From: Calocera cornea HHB12733
Lineage: Eukaryota > Basidiomycota > Dacrymycetes > Dacrymycetales > Dacrymycetaceae
Assembly: GCA_001632435.1 (NCBI GenBank)
Contig: KV423943.1
Coordinates: 62,001-126,000, forward strand
Direction: 5' to 3'
DNA length: 64,000 bases
Made by a program: the position numbers and the translations under genes. Position 1 is the first letter of the stretch. The number at the start of each line of letters is the position of its first letter. Positions 22,558 to 34,135 of the stretch are shown piece by piece. Below the pieces are notes generated by a model. The model saw nothing but the letters and a program-made list of their open reading frames with translations. It did no database searches and was not told where the DNA came from.

Positions 22558-24170
22558 CTAGTCCACATACTCGAAATCCTTAGGCCATCCCCCGGCGGGC
22601 GTATACCCCACCCTGTCCTTCCTCACCTGCACGCTCCTGTGCAGCTTGGCCCCCTCGGGGATGACCCTCGCCTTTCCCAAATGCAGCTCCACGCCGTACT
22701 CTTGCCGGCTCGTGCTGCTCCGCACCGTCGTGACGGTCGGGAGTACCTCAAGGATCCACCAGACGCTGCCCAAGGGAAGCGTGTTGTGCAGCGTTGCGCA
22801 CGCGGCTGTCGGGTCGATGTCCGAGTCGTGCCGCAAGGAGGAGAGCGGCGCGTCCTTCATCAGCACGCCCGCGGCGAGCGCCTCGCGCACCATCCACCGC
22901 AGAGGGAGAACGGACATGTTGCACGGGCCCGTGCTCTCCAGCGCCGGTTCCTGGAACGGCCCGCCGTGTCGTTCCGCCGAATCCGGCGCAGGAGCAGGAG
23001 CAGAACCGAGGGTGAGCGCAGCCGCGCACGGCTGGGGGTCGTCCGGCCATCCGCCACCGACATCGCAGTGCGTGCCCGCGAACCACACCTCGAGGATGTC
23101 CGTCTTGATGACGTGGTCGTGCGGGGTGACGATGGCGACTTGCCCGTCGATGGCGTAGATGGACTCTTCCTCGTGCAGGTCGCCGGACCACAGGCTGTCC
23201 TGGAAGCGCGCGCGGCACTCGTCGATGCTCTGCAGGCGGGTCAGCATCATCACTCTGAGCCACGCGGCGCGGAGGAAGAAGGAAGCACGACGACGCACGA
23301 TAGCATGCCGGAACTTCTTGATGTGCGTGTTGCCCGAGGTGAACGGCAGTGTCTGGGGGACGAGCAGGCCGACGCTCGAGACGGTGTCGAACACGCCGAT
23401 GAACTCGACGTGGACGGTGCGGCAGAAGGTAAGCTTGAACCCGTGCGCGATCTGGTCGTTCGGCGCCGTGCGGGGCTTGGAGAACAGGCGGTAGGCAAAG
23501 GGCACGTTACTGCCGACCGAACCGAGCAAAACAACAAACCCACGTCAGTGCTTTGTCGTTCCGCCGATGGCTGCGATGGAGCAGGGGGAGGCACGCACTG
23601 GAAGTTCCCCGCGCCCAGCAGCCCGACGCGCTGGAGCATGCCCGCGAGAGCACGGCAGATGTAGGCGCCCCTCGAGAATCCGAACATGTAGATCCTGTCC
23701 CCGTCCGCGTACGTGTCCATGAGCCACTTGTACGCGTCCGTCACCTGGGACTCGAGGTGTCTTTCGAGGGCCAAATAAAACGCGTCAGTCAAGTCACTCA
23801 CAGGCCGCTCGCTGCTCACTGCTCACTGCAGCGGCGCGAACAGCAGCAAGCGGGAAAGGAAAAGGAAAGCGGCTCACGTAGCTACCGCATAATCGATGCG
23901 CTTCTGGATGCCAACCCCGAGCGCGTTGACCCCGTTCGCCTCGCCCGCGCCGATCCCGGGCTGGTAGTAGCACACCTGGTCCTTCGTGGTCTGTTTCAGG
24001 AGCATGAACAGCTTGACGACGTTGGAGTTGGACGAGGAGGGCCCGTAGTGGTCCCCTGTGCCGTCGATGCAGATGATGAGGTTGCGCGCGGTGGGCGGGT
24101 GGGCAGGGGGGGAGGGGGAGGTGGGGAGCGTGCTGCTGGGGAGGTCCCCGTTGAGCGCTGAGGCTGACAT
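22558..24170 (-). CDS. DUF2235 alpha/beta-hydrolase (Tle1-like phospholipase fold)
   Basis: Three exons on the minus strand: 24170-23878, 23760-23599, 23509-22558, in phase, 468 residues. The N-terminus contains NLIICIDGTGDHYG, the opening strand of DUF2235 proteins. The nucleophile elbow is MFGFSRGAYICRALAG, with Ser of GFSRG as the expected catalytic residue. Further conserved pieces are VEFIGVFDTVSSVG, with a likely catalytic Asp, and VWFAGTHCDVGGGW, with the likely catalytic His. Bacterial relatives are type VI secreted phospholipases; fungal members are intracellular and mostly uncharacterised, so the substrate here is unknown. No signal peptide is seen. A TATATATA run at about 24293-24303 is in a plausible TATA-box position. 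Confidence 0.9.
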
Positions 24171-25754
24171 GCTGGGCTGTTGGTACTGTGTTGTTGCTGT
24201 AAGTGTGGTGCCGTCCTGTTCCTGTTCCTGTATTGTTTGTTGCCCAGCAGGGTATAGACAGCAGCAGTCCAGATATGCAAGAAGGTAGGAGGGTATATAT
24301 AGAGAGAGGTATAACGCTTGGGGGGGGGGGAATGGTGTGCGGCCAACGGCAAGAAGCGGCTAGCGCCCTCTCACTTTGTAGTGCAGAGGGTCCGAGGATC
24401 ATTCCATCCTCCGTCTCGCCGGAATGTCAGCGCCCCGGGCCCGGCAGTACTGTACTGTACTGCTGTACTGCTCGGTGAAGATGAAATTGTAAAGTGTAAC
24501 CGGACCCATTTCTCACTTGTCCATTGAACCATGTAACACTGTCAAATGACCTCATTTCATCTTCCAGACGCTTGATAGCTCACCTAAGGTCGGACTAACG
24601 TCGGGTGCGAGCTTTCCATAAGGGAAAGTTGAAGAATGTAACGGCCCGTGGCCCTTATTTTTCAACTTGACCTTTCGCAAATGCTTCCGTTCCGGGGGCT
24701 ATGCTCGGAGCTATTTCACCTTCACTGCGCAATACAGACGATCCTCATTCTTCAGCGGTCATCCCGCGGCCCGTGCGGCCAAGCGCTTGGAGCGGTGAGA
24801 AAGGAAGAAAGGAAGCTGCGGCATTGTGTTTTTTTTGGAAGGGGTTGATGGGCGCGTTGCTGCCTTCTGAGCAAAGGCGTATATTCTGGGCGTGGAGACG
24901 CTCATTTGTGTGTGGGGCGTGAATGATGGGATGGGACCTTCCTGAGAGTTGCACTGGTATCACAGGGCAGCTATGGACCATCCATTCCTGTGGTAGGTCG
25001 GTTGAAGTAATCCATGATATTACTGAACTTTGGCTCGAGAGTACCCGGTCCTTACGGCGGTGGACAGGCTCGCCCTCCCAAGCCGGCACGTGCACGTGCC
25101 GGTTATCATGTTGCGACGCGACCGTTGCGACCGTGTCGCCCTCGTCACCTGCAACCACACTCGCACTGTGCAACCCGCAATGAGCGATTGTAATAACGCA
25201 ACCAGCAACCCCGCGTCCCCTCTTCCCGCCGCTGCTATGCAAATACAGTGCTCCGTGTGACGCCGCCGCTTGGCTGGAGCGCTGCGCATGCCACAGAAGA
25301 GGGTTGGGTTGCCGTCTTGAGCCTGCCTACTCCTACTCCGCGGTTACGTGGCCCCGCTCGCCGGGCTCTCTTCAAGCCGGTTACCATGCGCTTTTAATAT
25401 CGCTCTCCCACCTCCAGGCGGATGCTGCGGAGACATGGAATCCCGCCTTACTCCCTCGCTGGGCGGGGGCCGCTATAAGCCTCTGCAGACGCATACAGAG
25501 GGCAAGCTCTCCTCCCCTCTCCCCTTTCCTTTCTTTTCCTCTTTCCCTTTGGTACTCAAGGCCGGGCCTTCTCCTTCCCCTCCCCTCCCTTCTCTTCCTC
25601 CTCGCTCCATCTCCCACTCACTGTACACTACCACTCCCACCCGCAAGCGCTATACCCTCCTCGCATCGCACTCGCTCAGCATCAGCATCAGCATCAGCAA
25701 CATCACCACCACACCCACCGTCTCAAACCAGCAAGCAGCACGCGCCCTTGAAGG
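24171..25754. other. Intergenic between divergent DUF2235 and aspartic protease genes
   Basis: 1.6 kb of promoter sequence for both neighbours. It contains a G-run at about 24320-24330 and a short TACTG-type tandem repeat at about 24447-24472. C/T-rich tracts from about 25500 precede the protease start. No gene was recognised. Confidence 0.5.
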
Positions 25755-27533
25755 ATGCATCTCCTGCCCTCTCTCTCCTCCCTCCTCGCCACCCTCCTCC
25801 TCGCAATCTCCCTCGCCAACGGCACCCCCGTCCCGCCCGAGCACGGGCTTACCCTCCCCCTCAAGCGGCTGCACAATCCCTCTGCCCGCTCTTTGCACCC
25901 ACAGCTCGTACGCCCCCTTCCCTCCCCCCTCTCTCCTCGGAAGTACTGACATCACCCGGTGGTTGATGGGGCGCAGCAACTCCAGCAGCAGATCAACCGC
26001 TCCTCCCGCCGCCTCGCGCGCATCACCCGGCGCGCGCTCCCCCCAGACCATGAGCTCGCGGCCCGCCTCGCAGAGCGCGCCGTGCACCTGGGGTTCATGC
26101 GCCCGGGGAAGCACACGTACGACCCGCACACGCGCAAGGTGCACCCTGTGCACGCGCAGGACGACGCGGAGGAGAGCGCAGCCGACGTCATCGCCGCTGT
26201 GAAGGCTGGGGCGGTGGCGGTGGCTGAGGCTGCTGCGTCTAGTAAAGGGAAGAGCAAGGGGAAGGGGAAGGGCGGGGAGACTGCGGGCGCCACTGCTTCG
26301 TCTGGCACGGCGGCTGGGCAGCCGGTCATCTCTGAGGTGGACGTGCAGGCTGGGATCAACGGCGGGCTCACGCTCGCCAACGCCCCTGACGATGCGAACT
26401 CGCTCGGGCTGGATATCGAGTGCGTGCCTCCCTTCGTGTCTCCCATCATATATGCTGATGGGCGCATGATGCAGCGCGAACGACACCGGCTACGTCGCGA
26501 CGGTGACGATCGGCACGCCCCCGACGGACTACCTGATCCTGATGGACTCTGGCTCGTCCGACTTCTGGGTCGGCGCTGAGGGCTGTCAGACGCTCGCCTC
26601 CGAGGGCGGCAGCGCGTGCGCAGCGAACCACGTCACGCTCGGCGCGGACTCGAGCTCGACGTTCCAGGACACCGGCGCGCCCTTCGCGGTGACGTACGGC
26701 AGCGGCTCCGTCTCCGGCACGATCGTGAGCGACGACGTTGTGCTCGCTGGGCTGTCCCTGCCCGCGCACACGTTCGGCGTCGCGGACATCGAGAGCACCG
26801 ACTTCTCCGCCTCGGACATCACGTTCGACGGGCTGATGGGGCTTGCGCAGCAGGGGCTCAGCCAGCAGCAGGTGCCCACCCCCGTCGAGGCGCTCGCTAC
26901 CGCGGGACTCATCAAGGACCCCATCACCAGCTTCAAGCTCTCGCGGCTCGCCGACGGGCTGAACGACGGGGAGGTCACCTTCGGCGCGCTGGACCCGGCC
27001 AAGTTCCAGGCGGACACGCTTGTCACGCTGAAGAATGTGAACGCGGACGGGTTCTGGGAGGCGGACCTCGACGCAGTCACCGTCAACGGCGCCAGTGCAG
27101 GCCTGAGCGGCCGCACAGCCATCCTCGACACGGGCACCACGCTCATCCTCGCCCCCGCCTCCGACGCCGCCGCGGTGCACGCGCTGATCCCGGGGGCCAA
27201 GTCCGACGGCCAGGGCGGGTTCACCATCCCGTGCACGACGAGCGCGAGCGTCGCGCTGAGCTTTGGAGGAACGGCGTTCACCATCGACCCGCGGGACATC
27301 CTCTTCGCGCCCGTGGACCCGGACGACGTGACGGGCGACTGTGTGAGCGGGATCTCTGCCGGGCAGATCGGGGGCGCGAAGGAGTGGCTGGTGGGCGACG
27401 TGTTCCTGAAGAACGCTTGTGAGTCCGCGCCCGGCCCTGAACGCTCGAGCAGGCACTGACGCGCACGGGCTTGCCGGCAGACTTCTCGGTCAACGAGAAC
27501 ACGAATCAGATCCAGCTGGCCAAGCTGGCCTAG
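25755..27533 (+). CDS. Secreted A1-family aspartic protease (polyporopepsin-like), copy 2
   Basis: Four exons: 25755-25907, 25977-26419, 26475-27418, 27481-27533, all in phase, 530 residues. The signal peptide is MHLLPSLSSLLATLLLAISL. A long propeptide follows, with a low-complexity Lys/Gly insert (SSKGKSKGKGKGGE) that copy 1 lacks; this accounts for much of the size difference. The catalytic motifs are ILMDSGSSDFWVG and AILDTGTTLIL, and the C-terminus ends QIQLAKLA. It is GC-richer than copy 1 and has lost the intron that copy 1 carries in the middle of the mature domain. Expected to be a secreted acid endopeptidase. Its 3' end converges on the hydrolase at 27819. Confidence 0.95.
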
Positions 27534-27818
27534 AGCTGGACTCTGAATCTGCGGCGCTGGGACGCTGGGACGTCGCGCCCTTGCGCGCTCTGGAGCTGGG
27601 CTCTGGCAGGCAGGGGCACCAAAATACGCTCATTAGGGAACTTGGGACTTCGAACGCGGTCGGAGAGTCCGAAAGGGATTGGATGGACAAGAATCAGGTC
27701 GCTCTGGCCATGCTGTATGTGGTAGAGCAGAGTCGCAAATTGAATCAAAAGTGCAAAGCTGCATTACATTCCTGGCATCCCATTGTCCCCGTGCACGAAA
27801 CCCAACGAAACCAAGAGT

Positions 27819-28849
27819 CTATTTGAGCTTCTCCAGCACGCCCTCCTCGGACCCCGGGAGCTGCTTATCCAGCAAGAAGTCGCCCACGAGCTGCATATGC
27901 AGCTCCCGCTGCTCGACATGGGGCATATGGCTGCCCTGGAGGAACTTGTACGCGCGCGCGCCGGGGATGAGCTCGGCGAACGGCTTGGTGCAGATGTCCT
28001 GGCCCACGTCGTACTTGCCCCAGTAGACGAGGGTCGGCACGGACAAGGTCGGCAGCTGTGGGCGGACGTCCCAGTCCGCGAGCGTGCCCGTCATGTCCAC
28101 ATTTGTCGGGCCGATCCTGGTATGCGGTCAGCGAGGGCCTGCGGACGTCCTACGGGAGAGGGGAGAGGGGAGAGGGGAGGGGGGAGGACGCACATGACCG
28201 TGCCCGCGTCCGGGTTCTCGTCGAGCATCTCGAACGTGCGCGCGACGTACGCGGGCATGGGGACGACCCTGCACTCGTGGCGCTCGTTGAAGACGTTTAC
28301 CCAGTGGGCGTACTCGGCGCTGCCCATCGTCCCCTCCAGCTCGTGCTTGCGCATCACCGCCCCGCCGCCGTCCGGCAGCTGGTCCCGCCAGATCTGCGTG
28401 GCGACGCCCCAGCTCTGGCTGGTCGCGAGCGAGCAGCTGATGACGAGGTGCTTGAGCCCCGCGGGGCGGCGCAGCGCGTGCTCGGCGACTAGCATGCCCC
28501 CGAACGAATTGCCGAGGATGTCGTAGTCGTCCTGCACGCCGAGGTGCGCGAGCACGACCTCGATCTCGTCCAGGTACAGGTCCATCGTCCAGAACCCCGC
28601 GCCGACGTCCTTGTTCGTCAGCACGGTCGAGTTGCCGCACCCGACCTGGTCGTACATGATCACGGGGATGTCGTGCGTGTACGCCAGGTCTTGCAAAGTC
28701 AGCATGTAGTTGTGCCCTGCGCCCGGGCCGCCGTGCACGACCAGCAGGGGCCGGTGGGTGCGCCCCTCGAGCGTGCCGAAGATCTGGTACCAGGTCTGGT
28801 AGCCCTTGTAGGGGATGTAGCCCGTCGAGGTCGGGGCGCGGAGGGCCAT
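27819..28849 (-). CDS. Proline iminopeptidase-like alpha/beta hydrolase (peptidase S33)
   Basis: Two exons on the minus strand, 28849-28194 and 28116-27819, 317 residues. The oxyanion motif LLVVHGGPGAGHNYM, the segment VIMYDQVGCGNS, the nucleophile motif DILGNSFGGML, the acid region VYWGKYDVGQD and the His region GSHMPHVEQ give the full S33 catalytic set in order. There is no signal peptide, so it is probably cytosolic, releasing N-terminal proline or similar residues from peptides or acting as an epoxide-hydrolase-like or amidase relative. It is convergent with the secreted protease, which may be coincidence. Substrate is not determinable from sequence. Confidence 0.9.
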
Positions 28850-29331
28850 GCTGGGGGGTCGGGGTAGGTGGGAAGGTGGGTGAGGCGGGGGTAAGGGCGG
28901 GTACTGCTGCTACATAACTGCTGTCCGGAGCTGCCCCGACTATGTACTACCGCCGAGGAGGTGGGCTTGCCGGAGCGGGCGGCGGCGGCCAGCGAGACCC
29001 TGGGGGATGTCGGGTTATCGGCGGATAAGCACCGGCGTTGAGCGACTGAATGCATCGGCCACCGCCATTTCCTAGCCGATGGCCCTTTGCTGAGCACAGC
29101 GTTGTGTGCCAGTGGTCGACGCGGGACACAACCTCACCTGCAGAGGGTGCAGCGCGCTTTGGGGAGGGAGGAAGCCAGCGTTGAAGGCGGAGAGAAGCGC
29201 TGGAGGGAGAAGATGAATTCCGGTGCTTAGTCAGCGGGGTGACCTTACGTCACGCGACCCTGATCTGCCCTGCGTTGTCAGTCTTCGGTCGTCGGTCCCT
29301 CCAGGGTTCCCACCTCTCGCAGCCGTTGCCC
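28850..29331. other. Intergenic between divergent S33 hydrolase and ABHD11-like genes
   Basis: 482 bp of shared promoter. No distinct element was recognised. Confidence 0.45.
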
Positions 29332-30860
29332 ATGTCCCTGCTCACCAGAGCGCCCTTCGCGCCCACTCTGCGGCAGTCAATACCCCGTACGCACCCCGCC
29401 CCTCCCCATCCTAACCCTGTCAATGCTCACAGGCACCCAGGCGCCCATCTCCCCCCCCGCGCATGCCCCCAAGCCCGCCGCTCAATCGCGCACTTCAAGC
29501 CGGGCCTGCTCGACCTCGCGTTCGAGACGTTCCAGCCGTCCGTGCCCGAGCCAGGCGGGCCGCTCATCATCGTCCATGGCCTCTTGTACGCTTCCCCTCC
29601 CTCCCACCTACACCTACCTCCCCAAGGCTGATACGGCGCCTAGTGGATCCAAGCAGAACTGGCGCTCGCTCATGAAGCTCCTGGGCACCGCCCTCGGCCG
29701 GCGCGTGTACACGCTCGACATGCGCAACCACGGCACCTCGCCGCACAACCCCAAGATGGACTACGTGACGATGGGGGAGGACATCCTCCAGTTCATGCTC
29801 CAGCATAAGATCAAGAAGGACGTCACGCTCATGGGGCACTCGATGTGCGTCTCTCGCCCTCGCCCTCCTTCTTCCCTGCTCTTCCCTTCCCTCCTGGATC
29901 TCCTCTCTTCCCTTCCCCTCCCTTCCCTTTGCACTTCCACGTCCCCTTCCTCGCAACCTGGTGTTCCCATCGTTCATACACTAACCCCCCCAGGGGCGGC
30001 AAAGTCGTAATGGCCCTGGCCCTCAACCCCCAGCTCGAAGCGCGCCTCCCCGGCGCGCTCGCCCGGCTAATCTCCGTAGACATGTCCCCTGCAGCCGGCA
30101 AGCTGTCCGACGAGTTCAGGGGCTACATCGACGCGATGGAGGCGGTGGAGGCGGCGCAGGTGAACACGAAGAAGCAGGCGGACCCGATTCTGGAGAAGTG
30201 GGAGAAGGTGCGTCGGCGGGTCCCTCCTCCGCGTCTGAGTCCCTTCCGCTAGCCAGCAGCGATGGGGAGTGGGCGGGATTCGGGATTGGAGCGTGTGCTG
30301 ATGTGCCCCCCTGTGCTCGCAGGACGTGTCCGTGCGCCAGTTCCTACTGACGAACCTGCTCCCCGTCAAAGAAAAGGCCGTCAATCAGCACGCCCAGTTC
30401 CGCATCCCGCTCCGCTTCCTGCACAACGCGATGGACAACATCGGCTCCTTCCCGTACCCGCCCGACGGGGGCCATACCTGGCCCGGCCGCACGCTGTTCA
30501 TCAAGGGCGAGCGGAGCAAGTACATCAACAAGCACAACATCCCGCTGCTGAAGACGTACTTCCCCAACTCGACCCTCGAGACACTCGACACGGGGCACTG
30601 GGTGCATGCGGAGAAGTGCGTGTTTGCTCCTGCATTCCTATCCGACCTTCTGAACACGGGGCTAATGGACGTGGTTGCGCAGGCCGAAGGAGTTTGTGGA
30701 GCTCGTGACTCAGTTCATTCGCGCGGACGACAAGCCGCCGAAGGAGCAGGCGGAGGGCGCGGAGGAGCTGGGGCGCGATGAGTCCGAGTCTGAGCTGGAG
30801 CCGGAGGCGGAGCCGGGAACGGGGAAGGAGAAACAGCATACGGCTGAGACGGCTGCTTAG
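29332..30860 (+). CDS. ABHD11/IMO32-like mitochondrial alpha/beta hydrolase
   Basis: Six exons: 29332-29386, 29441-29585, 29644-29844, 29994-30207, 30323-30615, 30683-30860, in phase, 361 residues. The N-terminus (MSLLTRAPFAPTLRQSI, continuing Arg-rich) resembles a mitochondrial presequence. The fold signatures are PLIIVHGLFGSKQNW, VYTLDMRNHGTSPH, nucleophile motif LMGHSMGGKVVMALAL and the His region LDTGHWVHAEKP. This combination is that of human ABHD11 and yeast Imo32. A Glu-rich, poorly conserved tail of about 40 residues ends the protein. The first intron acceptor at 29440 was chosen over 29432 because only it keeps the frame. Human ABHD11 protects the 2-oxoglutarate dehydrogenase complex; that role is only inferred here. 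Confidence 0.92.
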
Positions 30861-31048
30861 AGCTTTAGACGGTTAGAAGGTTAGGGCCCATCTGATATTT
30901 GACCTAATAGGATGGAGTGACCCTTATTTGGGGGTAACGTACAGCATGAGGGTAGGCAGAGAAGGGGGTAGAGGGCAAGAGGAGTTCGGGATGGATGGGT
31001 AGAGGAGGAGGGGTGGGGCGTGAGGGAAATGAGGTCCCACATCAGCAT

Positions 31049-32142
31049 TCAAAGCAGCACCAGCGCCCCTCCGACGAGCACAAGCACCGCAACGACCAGG
31101 CCGCCCGCCCTTCCCCCAAGCCCGCCCGTACAAACCGCCGCGCCGCTCGCGCCCGTCGTGCTCGCCCCAGAGCTCTTCGTCCCCGCACCCGCAGGAGTCC
31201 CCGACCCAGCGCGCGCGGTCGTTACCGCCCCGCTTCCGCCAGCAGCGGCCGTGCCCGAGCCCGAGCCCCGGGTCGTCGTCGTCCCCCCCACCTGTCCCGT
31301 CCCGGCGTCACCGGCAGTGTTGCTCGACTCCGTCCCGCCGGTATTCGTGCTGCCCGCGCCGTCCGCCGTGCTCGTCGTCGTCGTCGTCGTCGTCGCGCCC
31401 CCATCAGTCCCCGTCGTCGTCGTCGTCGTCGTGTGCGTAGCGCTATACCCCGCCGTGGAGCTCCACGCGGCGCATATGCCCGCGAGCTGCTCCGAGTTGA
31501 CGTTGGACTCCGACAGCACGCACAGCACGCACGTAGGGCTCAGCAGGGAGGTGGACGCGCAGAAGCAGCCTGCATCACCGGGGATGCACGTCGCGAGCTC
31601 CTGGATCCCCGAGGCGTCGTTGGAGCACTCGCCGGGGCAGACGGAGCCGACTTCGGTTACTGCCGGCTGCGCGAACGTCGTCGCCGTCGTCGCCGTCGTG
31701 GTGGCCGTTGCGGCGCTGGCACAGCTCGCTGCCCAGGCCGAGGCGGAGATGCCGGCATGGTCCAGCACGCAGGCCGTGCAGGCCGAGTAGAGGTACTGCA
31801 TCTGCTTGCATTGGCAGTTGATGCCGGCGTCGATGTTCCCCGCGTTGTCCACTGCGCAGTTCTTCGAGAGTGATCAGCTGCTTACCATGCCCAGGAAACG
31901 ACAGAACGTACGTAGAGCTCAATGAGGATGTCGAGATTCACACCCGTGCATACGGGACACGCGGATGGATCGATGGCCAGTTGCCGCCTGAATAGGGCTG
32001 GCGTGTGCGCCTTCGACCGCAGTGAGACGGGCACTCGTTTTGCCACTGAGGAAAGACTGTCCATCGCCCCATTGCGGGGACGTGCCTGCACGCCTGCGGC
32101 ATAAAGGACGACGAGGAGTAAGATAGAAAGCCGGGATCGCAT
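31049..32142 (-). CDS. Secreted double cysteine-module, GPI-type surface protein (array member A)
   Basis: Two exons, 32142-31912 and 31861-31049, 347 residues. Signal peptide MRSRLSILLLVVLYAAGVQA, then a short propeptide ending FRRQ, a Kex2-like dibasic site. Two eight-cysteine modules follow. Module 1 runs C-x2-C-x13-C-x13-C-x-C-x9-C-x2-C-x15-C. Module 2 runs C-x3-C-x12-C-x6-C-x-C-x9-C-x2-C-x15-C, with an Asp between its third and fourth Cys. A long Thr/Gly/Ser linker, encoded partly by GTC-type trinucleotide runs, leads to a hydrophobic tail (VVAVLVLVGGALVLL) typical of GPI-anchor addition. Module 2 approaches the CFEM pattern except that C6 and C7 are two residues apart. First gene of a four-gene array. 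Function unknown; CFEM-type heme binding is only a possibility. Confidence 0.85.
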
Positions 32143-32930
32143 GTTTAGTTAGTCGGTGTCCGGGATGCTCGTGGGCGTCCAAAGGGGTTAGCGAGGGGAT
32201 GGGATCTTCATCCATCCCCGCATCTTATCCACCTTCTATGAGCAGTAGGAGGATGTGGTCATCCGTTGCGATAGTAGTGCAGCCGTCACTACCAGGATAG
32301 CAGTGTACCGGATGTTCGGGAAAGAGGCATTGCTCGAGACACGGGCGCTTGGCGTTCATGACCCTAGGAGGGAGTGCCTGGCGGCCAAAGAGGCATCGCC
32401 GCTTGGCGCCCACTAGTCAACCAGTGGCTGAGATGTCGTCTCCCATCCTAGCAGGTCATGAGTCGACACGGGCCCCGCTCTGCATGCCACAGGCTTTGCC
32501 AAGGAGAGGTGCAACCTCGACTAGGAGATGGTCAGGGTAAGGATGTAGGGTTCTGCACAACTTCTGACGCCAAGACGTGACGGACCTTTCTCAAAGAAGG
32601 GGGCGCTGGTCACTCACTCATCCAGTTTCTCTGGTGAACAGTTTGTCACGGCAATGCCACCGTGCGGCTCGACGATGAATCACGTAGCGAATGGGCGTCT
32701 TACACATCCAGGCGGAGTATCTGGGGCGGAAGACGCCGTCTAGGGACAACTTGTATGTAATGCTCGAGCTGACACTATGGTTTGTCCATCGCACGAAACC
32801 CTATTGAAACGTAAGCAGAAGCGGGAAAGAAGTGAGTTGGAAGGGGGGCGGCGGGGGGGGGAGGGGGGGAGACAAAAGAAGACAGCGGAAGACAGGATTT
32901 GATTGCGAAAATGGAGGTTCTTCGCGAGGA
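32143..32930. promoter_or_regulatory. Promoter interval of array member A with the array-wide conserved block
   Basis: A two-part block resembles those upstream of the other array members. Part one is at about 32500-32545 (CCAAGGAGAGGTGCAACCTC...GGTCAGGG) and part two at 32570-32613 (CCAAG...GGACCTTTCTC...GGGGGCG). Part two is 428-471 bp upstream of the ATG. No canonical TATA box is seen; GATAAG at about 32229 sits at the TATA position used by the paralogues. A poly-G/A run near 32840-32870 belongs to the 3' side of member B. Confidence 0.5.
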
Positions 32931-33741
32931 TCAGAGCAAGACTATTAGCCCGCCAATCACGACAAAGGCGCCGGCCGCGATGATGCTTTGACCTCCACCC
33001 ACAACTCGTACGGCGGCGGACTTCGTGGTGCCGGTAGAGCTTGCGCTTGCAGCAGAGCTGCGGGCGGAGCTGGCACTACCTCCAGAGCCTCCAGAGCCTC
33101 CATTGGACCCGCCGCTCGACCCACCACTCGATCCGCCGCTCGAATCACCGCCACTCGACCCACCGCTAGAACCGGTACTACCGGTAGGCTGGCCGCTGGA
33201 CCCACTGCTTGACCCTTCACTTGAACCTGACTCGCTACCACCCTCATCAGGATCGTCGGAGGGGTTGGAGCCGGCTGCGGTTGTCGTCGTAGTTTCCACC
33301 ATGGTCGTTGTTGTGGTAGCTCCAGCGCCATTGACGGCAGCCGAAGCCGCCGAACACGCCTCTGCCCACTGGTCTGGAGTGATACCATCGCCGTTGAAAA
33401 TGCACGCTTGACACGTGGATGAAAGTCGGGATATCGTGTTGCATACGCAAACTGTGCGGGAATAGATTTCGGGAAAGTCAGATGCGCAATTCTGAAAGAG
33501 TCATCAGCTTCAGTCGGCAATGGTGACTGTAATGGCATACGAAGACTGCGTCGATGCCACTGGTATCCCCTCCACATTGGGTGGGACACGCTGTTGTCGG
33601 GTCCACGCCCAATTGACGCCTGAAAATGGCCGATACCTCCAGCTTGGAGCTTCGGTGCAGAACCGCGCCGCCCTGTGGATATGCTTGGGCACTGACCGAG
33701 AGCAGCGCGATCGCGAGGAGGATGGAAGACAAGAACTGCAT
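32931..33741 (-). CDS. Secreted single cysteine-module, GPI-type surface protein (array member B)
   Basis: Two exons, 33741-33541 and 33491-32931, 253 residues. Signal peptide MQFLSSILLAIALLSVSAQA, propeptide ending FRRQ, then one eight-Cys module: C-x3-C-x12-C-x12-C-x-C-x9-C-x2-C-x15-C. Unlike the other three members it has no second module. The linker is instead a long Ser/Gly repeat (SSGGSSGGSSGG type) ahead of the hydrophobic tail AAGAFVVIGGLIVLL. The intron lies in phase 0 just before the third cysteine, exactly as in A, C and D. The ATG at 33741 was chosen over an upstream in-frame ATG at 33807 because it starts the signal peptide and matches member C. Confidence 0.84.
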
Positions 33742-33824
33742 GTTCAGCTGGCGTCGATAGTACGAAAGGTATGAAAGGCGACGAGCGTGGTCGATGCGGT
33801 CTTGCATGTTTGCATGCTATCCAC

Positions 33825-34135
33825 CTTTATAGAGGCTCGCGGCAAGGCAAGAGGTGAGCGGCTCTAGTCCACATACCATTGACAGGGACAGGGTAGCGGA
33901 ACATCGGAGGTTCGGGAATGAAGCCAGACAGGTATGCAAGGTTCAGATGTGCCTGAGATGTTTCTGCGGTCACGGAGGTCATGAGTCGATGGCTGCCTCG
34001 CTATGCAGTGGAGTAGCTTCGCCAAGGAAAAACGGTGCAGCATCCAGGGGCCCGCGTCAACGGGCGCTTGCAGATCTCCAGCGCCAAGCAACAAAAGATC
34101 TCAAGCTTTCTCTTGGAAGTAAGGGGCGTTGCGCC
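33825..34135 (-). promoter_or_regulatory. Promoter of array member B: TATA box and conserved array block
   Basis: TATAAAG on the minus strand at 33831-33825, about 85-90 bp before the ATG. The conserved block lies at about 34022-34135. Its core at 34084-34135 includes a 26-bp stretch identical to the one upstream of member C, starting AAAGATCTCAAGCTTTCTC. Core to ATG distance is 343-394 bp, almost the same as in C. Confidence 0.6.

Noticed and set aside
22444..23664. 406-codon plus-strand frame
   Set aside because: Antisense shadow of the DUF2235 gene, which has catalytic motifs and consistent splicing.
26446..27456. 336-codon minus-strand frame over aspartic protease copy 2
   Set aside because: Shadow caused by high GC and biased third positions.
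31370..31435. GTC trinucleotide runs as a microsatellite or repeat element
   Set aside because: They encode the poly-Thr linker of member A; noted there.
31020..31790. Val/Pro-rich plus-strand frame with a run of valines
   Set aside because: Antisense of the Thr-rich linker of array member A.
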